Part shown: positions 42,303-50,354 of the stretch, piece after piece | Layout: each line of letters begins with the position of its first letter | Numbering within the stretch: the stretch's first letter is position 1 | Assembly: GCF_020735465.1 (NCBI RefSeq) | Contig: NZ_CP085935.1 | Location: 1,550,001-1,614,000 of the forward strand | Length of the DNA stretch: 64,000 nt | Reading direction: 5' to 3' | Source: Collinsella stercoris DSM 13279 | GTDB taxonomy: Bacteria; Actinomycetota; Coriobacteriia; Coriobacteriales; Coriobacteriaceae | The notes under the pieces: generated by a model | The model's input: the letters and a program-made list of their open reading frames with translations, nothing else | Told to the model about the DNA's origin: nothing | The model's database searches: none | Made by a program: the position numbers and the translations under genes

Positions 42303-43166
42303 TTACGCCTTGAGCGTGAGCACCGCACCGAAGGCGGTGGGACCGCAGTGGCTCGAAATCACGCCGCCGACCTGCGTCCACGTCACGCTCTCAAATCCAA
42401 GTTCGCGAGCATAGACCTCCATGTCGCCACGCAGCTCCTCGGACAGGCCCACGGAATACGCGAGGCCGATATGCGAGTAGTCGATATCGCCCTTGGAAAT
42501 CATGTGGTCAAGGAACGCCCGCGCGCATTTGAGCATGGAGCCGCGGAATTTCTTGGTCGCAACGAACTTGCCGCCCGTCACCTCGATGCAGGACTTGATC
42601 TTGAGCAAGTGGGCACCCAAGAACGCCATGTTGGAAAGACGACCGCCGCCCTTGAGAAACGCCAGGTCGGTGGGGACAAAGCCCAGCAGCACGCGATCCA
42701 TGACGCTTTCGACGAACGTGAAAACATCATCAACGCTCGCCTCGGGGTGGGCCTCGATATACTTTGCCGCCTCAACGGCAACGAGAGACTGGCCAACAGA
42801 GACAAAACGCGTGTCCATGGATCGCACGTAGTCGCGCCCCTCGGCAGCGATCTTCGAGGATTGGTGCGAGCAGGTTGTGACCTCGGAATACGCCAGGTGC
42901 AAGATGGTGGCGTCGGGCTGCTCGGCGTGGATACGGTCGAAGACCTCCTCGAAATCCGCCGGCGAGCAGCCGCTCGTCTTGGGCATTTGCCCCAACTCGT
43001 TGCAGCGCGCGTAGATCTCGAGCGGCGAAATGGCGCCGTCGTCAACGGTCTCGTCGCCAATCGTAACGTGCATGGGAACGCTCACGATGCCGTAGCGCTC
43101 GCACAGCTCGGGCGTAACGTCCGCACCGGACTCAACCACGACTACGTATTTGCCCACACCAATCAC
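42303..43166 (-). CDS. DegV-family fatty-acid-binding protein
   Basis: The 287-residue protein has the DegV fold, which binds a fatty acid for FakA-type kinases in other bacteria. Visible features are VVVESGADVTPELCERYGI at the start, PKTSGCSPADFEEVFDRI (the Thr-Ser binding loop), FVSVGQSLVAVEAAKYI, and LLGFVPTDLAFLKGGGRLSN. The C-terminus ends ISSHCGPTAFGAVL, with the conserved His-x-Gly-Pro region. GTG at 43166 is the most likely start, but another GTG three codons later cannot be excluded. No kinase gene is adjacent. Confidence 0.85.
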   Translation of the reverse strand: MIGVGKYVVVVESGADVTPELCERYGIVSVPMHVTIGDETVDDGAISPLEIYARCNELGQMPKTSGCSPADFEEVFDRIHAEQPDATILHLAYSEVTTCSHQSSKIAAEGRDYVRSMDTRFVSVGQSLVAVEAAKYIEAHPEASVDDVFTFVESVMDRVLLGFVPTDLAFLKGGGRLSNMAFLGAHLLKIKSCIEVTGGKFVATKKFRGSMLKCARAFLDHMISKGDIDYSHIGLAYSVGLSEELRGDMEVYARELGFESVTWTQVGGVISSHCGPTAFGAVLTLKA

Positions 43167-43519
43167 AACCTATCAACGTCGCTGTTCCGCTCTCAAAAAA
43201 GCACCGCCCACGGCAGAACCGGCGGCGGCGCTTTCGGATTCCAATCGTACTCGATGTACGATTATACACACTTTGAACAATCCTGTTACTTATCTCGCAC
43301 AGCGGTCACCATTTCCCATGAATGGGCAGGGGGTCAACACCCCATGGCAACAGAGCACCGCGCCCCGCATGCAGAGGGCCGCGCCCCATGCGGAGCACCA
43401 CGCCCCGCATGCAGAGAGGCAGCACTGCACCTGCAAAGCGGAACGCCCCACATGCAGAGGACCAGCACCCCGCGGCGCGCATATGGAGCCCGACACCAAC
43501 CCGCTCGATCGAGCCGGCG
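43167..43519. other. Intergenic region with a terminator and GC-rich repeats
   Basis: A hairpin ends in T6 on the minus strand at 43195-43233. From about 43340 to 43490 it has loosely repeated CGCCCCGCATGCAGAG-type units. No gene is supported. Confidence 0.55.
43195..43233 (-). terminator. Terminator before degV
   Basis: AGCGCCGCC and GGCGGTGCT pair on the minus strand and TTTTTT follows. It ends transcripts from the asd direction about 30 bp before the DegV start. Confidence 0.75.
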
Positions 43520-44545
43520 CTACTCGACCAGCAGCTTGGCAATCTGGACCGCGTTGGTGGCGGCACCCTTGCGAATCTGGTCGCCGCAGCACCAGAAGGT
43601 GATGCCGCGCAGCTCATCCGGATTGGAAATATCGCGACGCACGCGACCAACCCAGATCAGATCCTGGTCGGACGTGTCGAGCGGCATGGGCCAACGGTCA
43701 TGCGGGCTCTGCGCGTCCAAATCGTCCACGAGCTTGACGCCCGGGGCGGCGGCAAGGGCCTCGCGCGCCTGCTCGAGCGTGATGTCGCGCTCGAACTCGA
43801 GCGTGATGCTCTCCGAATGCGAGCGCAGGACGGGCACGCGCACGCACGTGCAGTTCACGCGCAGGTTGGGTAGGTGCATGATCTTGCGGCCCTCGTTTTG
43901 GAGCTTCATCTCCTCCGAAGTGAAGCCCTCGAACTTCTCCCCGCCGATCTGCGGGATGAGGTTGCTCGCCAGCTGCGCGGCGAACGCACGGGGCGCGGGC
44001 ATCTCCTCGCCGCGGCCCATGCAGCCGATCTGCTCCTCAAGTTCCCGCATGCCGGGCACACCCGCGCCGCTGGCGGCCTGGTAGGTCGACACGATCATGC
44101 GGGTGACGCCCGCGAGCTGGTGCAACGGCCACGTGGGAACGAGCCCGATGATGGTGGCGCAGTTGGGGTTGGCGATGATGCCCTTGTGGTCGAGGGCGTC
44201 CGCCGCATTGATCTCGGGCACCACAAGCGGGACGTCGGGGTCCAGGCGGAACGCATGCGAGTTGTCCACCACCACGGCACCGCGCTTGACGGCCTCGGGG
44301 TAGAGCGCCAGGGCCACGTCGTCGTCGGCTGCACCGAGCACGATGTCCACGCCGTCGAACGCCTCGGACGCGGCGGCCTCGATGGTCACGGCGCCCCACG
44401 GGGTCTCGATCACTTTGCCCGCGGAGCGCGGGCTCGCGAGCAGCTTGAGATTGCCCACCGGGAACTGCTGCTCCTCCAGGCACGCGAGCATCTGCGTGCC
44501 CACCGCTCCGGTGGCGCCGACGATCGCGACTGTGTACATCTTCAT
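43520..44545 (-). CDS. asd: Aspartate-semialdehyde dehydrogenase
   Basis: The 341-residue enzyme reduces aspartyl-phosphate to the semialdehyde, branch point of lysine, methionine and threonine synthesis. NADP binding is at VAIVGATGAVGTQML; the catalytic Cys is in IIANPNCATIIG and the catalytic His near VLRSHSESI. ATG at 44545 follows GAAGGAGAG; a 23-codon upstream extension is rejected. It lies 84 bp after the aspartokinase gene, same strand, so probably co-transcribed. Confidence 0.95.
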   Translation of the reverse strand: MKMYTVAIVGATGAVGTQMLACLEEQQFPVGNLKLLASPRSAGKVIETPWGAVTIEAAASEAFDGVDIVLGAADDDVALALYPEAVKRGAVVVDNSHAFRLDPDVPLVVPEINAADALDHKGIIANPNCATIIGLVPTWPLHQLAGVTRMIVSTYQAASGAGVPGMRELEEQIGCMGRGEEMPAPRAFAAQLASNLIPQIGGEKFEGFTSEEMKLQNEGRKIMHLPNLRVNCTCVRVPVLRSHSESITLEFERDITLEQAREALAAAPGVKLVDDLDAQSPHDRWPMPLDTSDQDLIWVGRVRRDISNPDELRGITFWCCGDQIRKGAATNAVQIAKLLVE

Positions 44546-44629
44546 GGTGCTCTCTCCTTCTCTGCCGTGCGCCTGGGAAGGCAGCAGCCAACTGCCACCA
44601 GCACCGAAGCCCACGTCGAACGGTGGGTT

Positions 44630-45979
44630 TTACGCCTCCAGATCGGCCGTCGTCACAATACCGTTCTTGTCGGAGAACGCGTCGTAGATGGTCTTGATGG
44701 CCAGGTCGAAGTCCTTTTCCTCCACGCCGACGATGATGTTGATCTCGTCGCAGCCTTGGGTGATCATGCGCACGCTCACCCCGGCCTCGCCGAGCTTGCC
44801 GAACAGGTGACCGGAAATGCCTGCGCGGCCGCGCAGGTTGCGGCCGACCGTGGCGATGAGCGCGAGGTTCTCCACCACCTCGATCTCGAGGGGCTCGACC
44901 TCCTCCTGGATGTCGGCGATCAGCGAGTACAGCGAATCCTTGACATCGGACGCCTGGACCACGGCGGCGAACTGGTCCACACCCGTGGGCATGTGCTCGA
45001 CGGAGACCCCGTAGCGCTCGAACACCGAGAGCGCGCGGCGCATAAAGCCGATGCGGCTCTTGGTGCGGTCGCGCGCCACCGTGATGGCAAGGAAGCCGCG
45101 CTTGCCCGCGATGCCGGTGATGATGGGCTCGGTATCGCCCTCCTTCGCGGTCTCGGAGATGATGGTACCCGGGTCCTCGGGGGCGTTGGTGTTCTTGATC
45201 ACGAGCGGGATCCCGGCGTCGCGGACGGGGAACACTGCCTCCTCGTGCAGGACGCTCGCGCCCATGTAGGAGAGCTCACGCAGCTCCTCGTAGGTGATGC
45301 GGGGAATGGGCTGGGCGCCCGGGACGATGCGCGGGTCGGCGGACAGAAAGCCCGAGACGTCCGTCCAGTTCTCGTACAGGTCCGCACCGAGGCACTGGGC
45401 GAGGATGGAACCGGAGATGTCGCCGCCGCCGCGGTCGAGCAGCTTGATGCGGCCCTCCTTGGTGGCGCCGTAAAAACCGGGCATCACAAAGCCGCCCTCG
45501 CGGGCGTTCTCCTTGACGAGCTCCGCGGTGCGGCGCATGGAGAGGGTCCCGTCGTGATGGAAGGCGACCATGTCCGCCGCGTCGATGAACGGCAGGCCCA
45601 GGTACTCGGCCATCAGGCGCGCGGTGAAATACTCGCCGCGGCTCACGAGCTCCTCGGTGGTGTAGCCGCCCGAGCGGGCGCGCTCGGCGAACGCGGCGAA
45701 CTCGTCGCGAATGGGATAGCCGAGCCCCAGCTCGTCGGCGATGTCAAAGTAGCGCTGGCCGATGTCGGCGAGCAGGTCGTCGCAGGAGACATGGTAATTC
45801 ACGTGCGCGTCAACCAAATACAGCAGGTCGGTGACCTTGGTGTCGCTCTTGGTGCGACGACCGCACGCGCTCACCACCACAAAGCGACGCGCCGGGTCGG
45901 CGTCGATGATCGCCTTGATCTTGCGAAAATGCTCGGCGTCGGCAACGGATGAGCCGCCGAACTTGGTGATCTTGATCAT
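44630..45979 (-). CDS. Aspartate kinase
   Basis: The 449-residue monofunctional kinase phosphorylates aspartate. The N-terminal signature ITKFGGSSVADAEHF lies at 3-17; SRGEYFTARLMAEYL and DRGGGDISGSILA are in the catalytic domain. Two C-terminal ACT domains (about 305-449) probably give feedback control by threonine or lysine. ATG at 45979 is preceded by AAAGG at somewhat long spacing. asd lies downstream. The threonine synthase gene is divergent. Confidence 0.93.
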   Translation of the reverse strand: MIKITKFGGSSVADAEHFRKIKAIIDADPARRFVVVSACGRRTKSDTKVTDLLYLVDAHVNYHVSCDDLLADIGQRYFDIADELGLGYPIRDEFAAFAERARSGGYTTEELVSRGEYFTARLMAEYLGLPFIDAADMVAFHHDGTLSMRRTAELVKENAREGGFVMPGFYGATKEGRIKLLDRGGGDISGSILAQCLGADLYENWTDVSGFLSADPRIVPGAQPIPRITYEELRELSYMGASVLHEEAVFPVRDAGIPLVIKNTNAPEDPGTIISETAKEGDTEPIITGIAGKRGFLAITVARDRTKSRIGFMRRALSVFERYGVSVEHMPTGVDQFAAVVQASDVKDSLYSLIADIQEEVEPLEIEVVENLALIATVGRNLRGRAGISGHLFGKLGEAGVSVRMITQGCDEINIIVGVEEKDFDLAIKTIYDAFSDKNGIVTTADLEA

Positions 45980-46233
45980 GGTGAGCGAAACCTTTCCCCA
46001 CAGCGGGCGCGAACAGCCCAAATCGCATATGCGAGCCACGTACGGTATGCAGGTTGTCACTTTATCATGCGCAAGTACCTCGCCAATAAACCGGCGCATT
46101 TGTTTCCAAATAAAGAACGTCCTATGAAGCGCCGCTGAAGAGCGGGAAGTCGCCGGCGCTTTAGCGCGGCGGAGCGTCGCGCTCTGTTACCATGAGCGCG
46201 AACACAAGGCACCGGCCGTGAGAGGACATAAGC

Positions 46234-47817
46234 ATGGCGAACATGGCGACGTATCACAGCACGCGCTCAAAGGCACCCGCACTCACTTCCAAAGAGGCGA
46301 TTCGCCGCGGCATTGCGCCCGACGGCGGGCTGTATGTGAGCGACGCGCTCGGAGATGCCACCGTTGACCTTGAGAACCTTGCAGACAAGGACTACTTCGA
46401 GCTCGCCCGCGAGGTGCTGGGGGCCCTGCTGCCCGACTATACCGCCGACGAGATCGCCGCCTGCGTCACCGAGGCATATGAGGGCACGTTTGCGAGCGAC
46501 GAGCTGACGCCCGTGGTGCCGCTGAGCTGCGCTCCCAACGCCGACAACGTGCCTGCTTACGTGCTCGAGTTGTGGCATGGCCCCACGAGCGCCTTTAAGG
46601 ACGTTGCGCTCCAGATGCTGCCGCGCCTCATGGCGCGCACCGCCGACACCGATACCGACTGCACCGCCACGGCCGACACCGGCGCCACCGCCGAAGCCGA
46701 CACCGCCTCGGCATCCTCCCCTGCTCCCGCCGAGAAGATCATGATCGTGACCGCGACCTCCGGCGACACCGGCAAGGCGGCACTCGCCGGCTTTGCCGAC
46801 GCCCCGGGCTGCGGCATCACCGTCTTTTACCCCGAGGGCAAGGTCTCTCGCGTGCAGGAACTGCAGATGAGCACGCAGGAGGGCGGCAACGTGTCCGTCT
46901 GCGGGGTGCGCGGCAATTTTGACGACGCCCAGAGCGCGGTCAAGCGCATCTTCGCCGACCGCGAGCTCGCCGAGCGTCTCGCCGCGCAGGGCGTGCGACT
47001 CTCCAGTGCCAACTCCATCAACGTGGGCCGCCTGGTCCCGCAGGTGGTGTACTACTTTGCCGCCTACGCGCAGCTTCTGCGCGCCGGTTCCATCGAGCCC
47101 GGCGACGCCGTGGAGTTCTGCGTGCCCACCGGCAACTTTGGCGACATCCTCGCCGGCTACTACGCCAAGCGCCTGGGGCTGCCTGTGGCCAAGCTCGTGG
47201 TTGCCAGCGACAAGAACAACGTGCTCTACGACTTCCTCACCACCGGCACCTACGACCGCGCCCGACCGTTCTTCACCACCACCTCGCCGAGCATGGACAT
47301 CCTCATCTCGTCCAACCTCGAGCGTATGCTGTACTACCTGAGCGACGGCGATTGCGAACTCGTCTCCCAGCTCATGGACCAGCTCGCCCAGGGCTCTTAT
47401 GAGGTGCCTGCCGAGCTCCTCGCCAAGATCCAACAGGTCTTTGGCTGCGGCTGGGCGGACGAGGACCAGGTGGCGGCGGCCATCAAGTCGTGCTGGGAGG
47501 CGAACGGCTACCTCATCGACCCGCACACCGCCTGCGGCTACCACGTCCTGGCAGATCAGCCCGCCACCCCCGGCGCCAAGGCCCGCGTGCTGCTGTCCAC
47601 CGCAAGTCCGTACAAGTTCCCCCGCGCCGTGGCGAGCGCCCTGGGGCTCTTCTGCCCGCCGAGCGACTTTGCCTGCATGGACGTGCTTGCCAAGGCCACC
47701 GACACCACTGCCCCCGAGCAGCTCGCCACGCTCCAGGGCAAGCCCGTGCTCCACACCGACGTGGTCGATGTCGACGGCATGTCCGCCTACGTGGAGAATG
47801 CCGCCCGAGCCCTTTAA
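46234..47817 (+). CDS. thrC: Threonine synthase with Ala/Thr/Asp-rich insert
   Basis: The 527-residue PLP enzyme makes threonine from phosphohomoserine. The N-terminus RSKAPALTSKEAIRRGIAPDGGLYV, PLP-lysine region WHGPTSAFKDVALQ, and phosphate loop PTGNFGDILAGYYA are intact. Between the PLP-lysine helix and IMIVTATSGDTGKAAL lies an insert of about 30 residues made of Ala-Asp-Thr repeats, unusual for the family. Start at 46234 follows AGAGGACA. A GC-rich hairpin follows the stop. Confidence 0.94.
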   Translation: MANMATYHSTRSKAPALTSKEAIRRGIAPDGGLYVSDALGDATVDLENLADKDYFELAREVLGALLPDYTADEIAACVTEAYEGTFASDELTPVVPLSCAPNADNVPAYVLELWHGPTSAFKDVALQMLPRLMARTADTDTDCTATADTGATAEADTASASSPAPAEKIMIVTATSGDTGKAALAGFADAPGCGITVFYPEGKVSRVQELQMSTQEGGNVSVCGVRGNFDDAQSAVKRIFADRELAERLAAQGVRLSSANSINVGRLVPQVVYYFAAYAQLLRAGSIEPGDAVEFCVPTGNFGDILAGYYAKRLGLPVAKLVVASDKNNVLYDFLTTGTYDRARPFFTTTSPSMDILISSNLERMLYYLSDGDCELVSQLMDQLAQGSYEVPAELLAKIQQVFGCGWADEDQVAAAIKSCWEANGYLIDPHTACGYHVLADQPATPGAKARVLLSTASPYKFPRAVASALGLFCPPSDFACMDVLAKATDTTAPEQLATLQGKPVLHTDVVDVDGMSAYVENAARAL

Positions 47818-47822
47818 GCCGC

Positions 47823-47872
47823 GCGGGCCTTCCGCTCCCCACCCATGCGCATGGGAAGCGGAAGGCCCGCCC
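47823..47872 (+). terminator. Hairpin terminator of thrC
   Basis: GCGGGCCTTCCGCTCCC and its near-perfect complement form a long stem a few bases after the stop codon; no strong T tract follows. Confidence 0.6.
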
Positions 47873-47883
47873 GACACTTAGGC

Positions 47884-47976
47884 GTGGTACGTCCGCCGCG
47901 AGTTCCGCACGAGCCAGAGAGCCCAGTGGGCTCTCCGTGCGAGCAGGACTGCCCGAGCGCCGGACGTACCATGCCC
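47884..47976. repeat. Nested inverted-repeat structure of about 93 bp
   Basis: The outer arms TGGTACGTCCG/CGGACGTACCA, middle GCACG/CGTGC and inner AGAGCCC/GGGCTCT are all complementary and nested, so the element folds on itself. It lies after the thrC hairpin. It may be a structured RNA or REP-like element. Confidence 0.55.
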
Positions 47977-48028
47977 GAGCTTCGGACACGCCACGTCGCC
48001 CGTACTTATATCGATGTATCAAGAAGAG

Positions 48029-48328
48029 TTAGGCCGCGTCTTCGGCAAGCGGATCGGCAACACACTCACACGTTTCGTACATGTTCCAAGGATCCAGGTC
48101 CACACAAGAAGTCTCGTCGTGATTTCCGGCAACGTCCCACGCGACGGCACCATTCATGACCGTCAACCTGCTTGAGAAGAAATCCTCATCCGATAGCTGG
48201 GCAAATACACCACCTTGCTCGATGAGGGGCTTGATATCTGCGCGACGTACCGACCCGTCGGAGAAATACGCATACACGGTAAAATCATCGCCCGCGAGCG
48301 CTTGGACAACACAAGGCAGATACTCCAT
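48029..48328 (-). CDS. DUF2442-family protein
   Basis: This 99-residue protein matches the DUF2442 pattern: VVQALAGDDFTVYAYFSDGSVRRADIKPLI, an acidic LSDEDFF segment, and GAVAWDVAGNHDETSCVDLDPWNMYE. The start follows TAGGAGG. It is encoded directly after a disrupted DUF4160 gene on the same strand; the two families are often adjacent and have been treated as a putative toxin-antitoxin-like pair. Function unknown. Confidence 0.85.
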   Translation of the reverse strand: MEYLPCVVQALAGDDFTVYAYFSDGSVRRADIKPLIEQGGVFAQLSDEDFFSSRLTVMNGAVAWDVAGNHDETSCVDLDPWNMYETCECVADPLAEDAA

Positions 48329-48338
48329 GCGATACCTC

Positions 48339-48599
48339 CTACATCAACGGATCAATGGGATTGAGCGGCTTGCCCGCAGCGGCCAACTCCCAGTTTTGCA
48401 TCAGCTCGTCTTTGTGCAATTCAGCCTAGGCAAGAACGAACTTCAACTGGCGATTTGGCAAGGCGCCACGAGTGACACAGCCATTTTGGATATCAACTGA
48501 CGCCGACCTGCCGGTATACTCCGCATGGAAATGAGGAGGGTTATGCTCATCGTAGTACATGGTAATTTTAATTCCCAAAAACAGTGCGATAACTCGCAT
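48339..48599 (-). pseudogene. DUF4160-family gene with internal stop codon
   Basis: Reading the minus strand from ATG at 48599 gives 87 codons matching DUF4160: YYDEHNPPHFHAEY, then GALPNRQLKFVLA, then a TAG at codon 58 (48426-48428), then AELHKDELMQNWELAAAGKPL and a normal stop. The stop replaces the position where family members have Trp, which a single G-to-A change explains. The gene's final stop overlaps the ribosome binding site of the DUF2442 gene, so they were once coupled. Confidence 0.85.
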
Positions 48600-48715
48600 A
48601 GACGCTCATTTCAACGGCATGAAAAGTACCACCATTGTACCCGCATGCGCATCACTTAGAATCAGTCCCTGATAGGATGGTGAGGTGCGGCTCGCCCTCA
48701 ACAAGGAGGCACTTC

Positions 48716-49597
48716 ATGATCAAGATCACCGTTCCCGCCACGAGCGCGAACCTCGGCATCGGCTACGACACGCTCGGCATGGCGGTCTCGCTGTACTCGC
48801 ACTTCACTTTCGAGCGTTCCGATGAACTCAAGATCACGGGCTGCCCCGAAGAGTTCCAAAACGAATCGAACCTCGTATACGTCTCGTTCGTCGACGCGCT
48901 ACACGAATGGGGCGAGGAGCCCTTCCCCGTCAAGCTCGACATCCACACCGATGTTCCCGTCGCGCGCGGCTTGGGAAGCAGCTCGACGTGCGTCGTCGCG
49001 GGCATCATGGCCGCGGCCGCGCTCACGGGGCACACGGTCGACCGCGCCGAGCTCGTGCGCATCGCCACCGCCGTCGAGGGGCACCCCGACAACGTGGCCC
49101 CCGCCATTCTGGGCGGCGCCGTGTGCTCGTTCACGCCCGAGGGCGGACTGCCCCGCTGCCTGCGCTACGACGTGAGCGACCGCCTGCGCTTTATCACCGT
49201 GATCCCTCCCTACGAGGTGCACACGAGCGAGGCGCGCAAGGTCGTCCCACAGGAGGTGCCGCTCTCCAGCGCGGTGTGGCAGATGGGCCGCATCGCGGGC
49301 ATGACGCGCGGCCTCGAGACCGGCGACCTCGCCCTCATCGCCGATGCGAACGACGACCGTCTGCAGGAGCCCTACCGCCGCGCCCTCATCCCCGACTACG
49401 ACGCGATCCGCGCCACGTGCCTTTCCGGCGGAGCGGGGACGCTCTGGATCTCCGGCTCGGGTTCCACCCTCATGGCAGTCACCGACGACACCATCGTGGC
49501 CAAGTTCCTGCAGGTGCGCCTGCGCGAGCAGTTCCCCACCTGCGAGACGCACATCCTCACCTGCGACACCGAAGGCGCCCAAATCGAATACCTGTAG
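48716..49597 (+). CDS. thrB: Homoserine kinase
   Basis: The 293-residue GHMP kinase phosphorylates homoserine for threonine synthesis. PATSANLGIGYDTLGMAVSL begins the protein; the ATP loop is PVARGLGSSSTCVVAGI near residue 83 and the GHMP motif 3 is LWISGSGSTLMAV. ATG at 48716 has AAGGAGG upstream. thrC lies 900 bp upstream on the same strand, separated by the DUF2442 pair. Confidence 0.95.
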   Translation: MIKITVPATSANLGIGYDTLGMAVSLYSHFTFERSDELKITGCPEEFQNESNLVYVSFVDALHEWGEEPFPVKLDIHTDVPVARGLGSSSTCVVAGIMAAAALTGHTVDRAELVRIATAVEGHPDNVAPAILGGAVCSFTPEGGLPRCLRYDVSDRLRFITVIPPYEVHTSEARKVVPQEVPLSSAVWQMGRIAGMTRGLETGDLALIADANDDRLQEPYRRALIPDYDAIRATCLSGGAGTLWISGSGSTLMAVTDDTIVAKFLQVRLREQFPTCETHILTCDTEGAQIEYL

Positions 49598-49606
49598 ACA
49601 GGTCGT

Positions 49607-49624
49607 GCGGTGCGCAAGCACCGC
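49607..49624 (+). other. Hairpin after thrB
   Basis: GCGGTGC, a GCAA tetraloop and GCACCGC form a compact 7-bp stem 10 bp after the stop codon; no T tract follows. Confidence 0.4.
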
Positions 49625-49676
49625 CAAAGCGCAACGGCACTCGACCGCAGCGCCGCCCGACCGCAGTGGCGCTCGA

Positions 49677-49997
49677 TCAACTTACAGGAGCAAGCTTGGA
49701 CGCGATGCTCGCCCCGCGGTATATCACGCGCGCGACCGTTACCACTTGAGCGTCCTCGTCAATCCAGTAAAACATGAGGTAATTCTCCACCCGTAGCGCG
49801 CGATACTCATGCGCAAGCGGGCGTATCGTTTGATAGACGCGGCGGCGATATGGCATCGACTGGAGGCCGTCTCCCACAGCCATAAACTCCTGCGCAAGCT
49901 TTTCCGCCGCTCGCGGGTTTTGAAGATCGCCCGCGATATACGAAACGATTTCCGTTACATCACGTAGCGCCAAGGGGAGGTATTCGACCTTATACAC
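49677..49997 (-). CDS. ParE/RelE-superfamily toxin
   Basis: The 106-residue protein has the RelE/ParE fold: VYKVEYLPLALRDVTEIVSYIA at the N-terminus, NPRAAEKLAQEF, MPYRRRVYQTI and LRVENYLMFYWIDEDAQVVTVARVIY. It begins with GTG at 49997, overlapping the antitoxin stop by 8 bp, with GGAGG at 6 bp. The target (gyrase for ParE, ribosome-bound mRNA for RelE) is not clear from the sequence. Confidence 0.85.
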   Translation of the reverse strand: MYKVEYLPLALRDVTEIVSYIAGDLQNPRAAEKLAQEFMAVGDGLQSMPYRRRVYQTIRPLAHEYRALRVENYLMFYWIDEDAQVVTVARVIYRGASIASKLAPVS

Positions 49998-50283
49998 AGG
50001 ACGCCTCCGAAGACGACGCATTGCGAACCGCGTCTCGCATCGCCGCAAAGACTTCCTTTGACGAGTATCGAACGCTCGTCAGTTCGGCCTCACGCTCCGC
50101 CTCCTTGAGCTTGGTGTACACCTCGCTCTCGAACTGCAGGTTCTCATAAGCCTCCATGCTCATGACCACCATCTCGCCGACCCCGTTCCTCGTGAGAAAA
50201 ATCGGCGCGGCCGTTTCCTGTGCCTCGGAAGAGACCTCCGTGAACTTGTTTCTCAGGTCAGAAATCGGACGAATGGACGGCAT
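49990..50283 (-). CDS. Phd/YefM-family antitoxin
   Basis: The 97-residue protein has the Phd/YefM N-terminal DNA-binding domain (SIRPISDLRNKFTEVSSEAQETAAPIFLTRNGVGEMVVMSMEAYE) and a C-terminal tail that would bind the toxin. ATG at 50283 follows AAAGGGAG. It is the first gene of the pair. A 28-bp palindrome begins 16 bp upstream of the start and is its likely autoregulatory operator. Confidence 0.88.
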   Translation of the reverse strand: MPSIRPISDLRNKFTEVSSEAQETAAPIFLTRNGVGEMVVMSMEAYENLQFESEVYTKLKEAEREAELTSVRYSSKEVFAAMRDAVRNASSSEASCV

Positions 50284-50298
50284 CTGAGCTCCCTTTGT

Positions 50299-50326
50299 AA
50301 GAGTTATCATAATTATGATAACTCTT
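50299..50326. promoter_or_regulatory. 28-bp perfect palindromic operator of the toxin-antitoxin pair
   Basis: GAGTTATCATAA and its exact complement meet at the centre, with four further paired bases outside. It is AT-rich and overlaps the promoter region of the antitoxin, as in other Phd-type operons. The divergent aldo/keto reductase gene starts 29 bp beyond it. Confidence 0.7.
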
Positions 50327-50354
50327 CGGCAACAGCGGTCACGAAAGGGGCACC

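Noticed and set aside
43874..45952. 692-residue reading frame on the plus strand
   Set aside because: It is antisense to asd and aspartokinase, both well supported, and has no motif of its own.
45980..46233. Lysine or threonine riboswitch before aspartokinase or thrC
   Set aside because: The short intergenic region shows no conserved core of a lysine riboswitch or a T-box, and no terminator hairpin.
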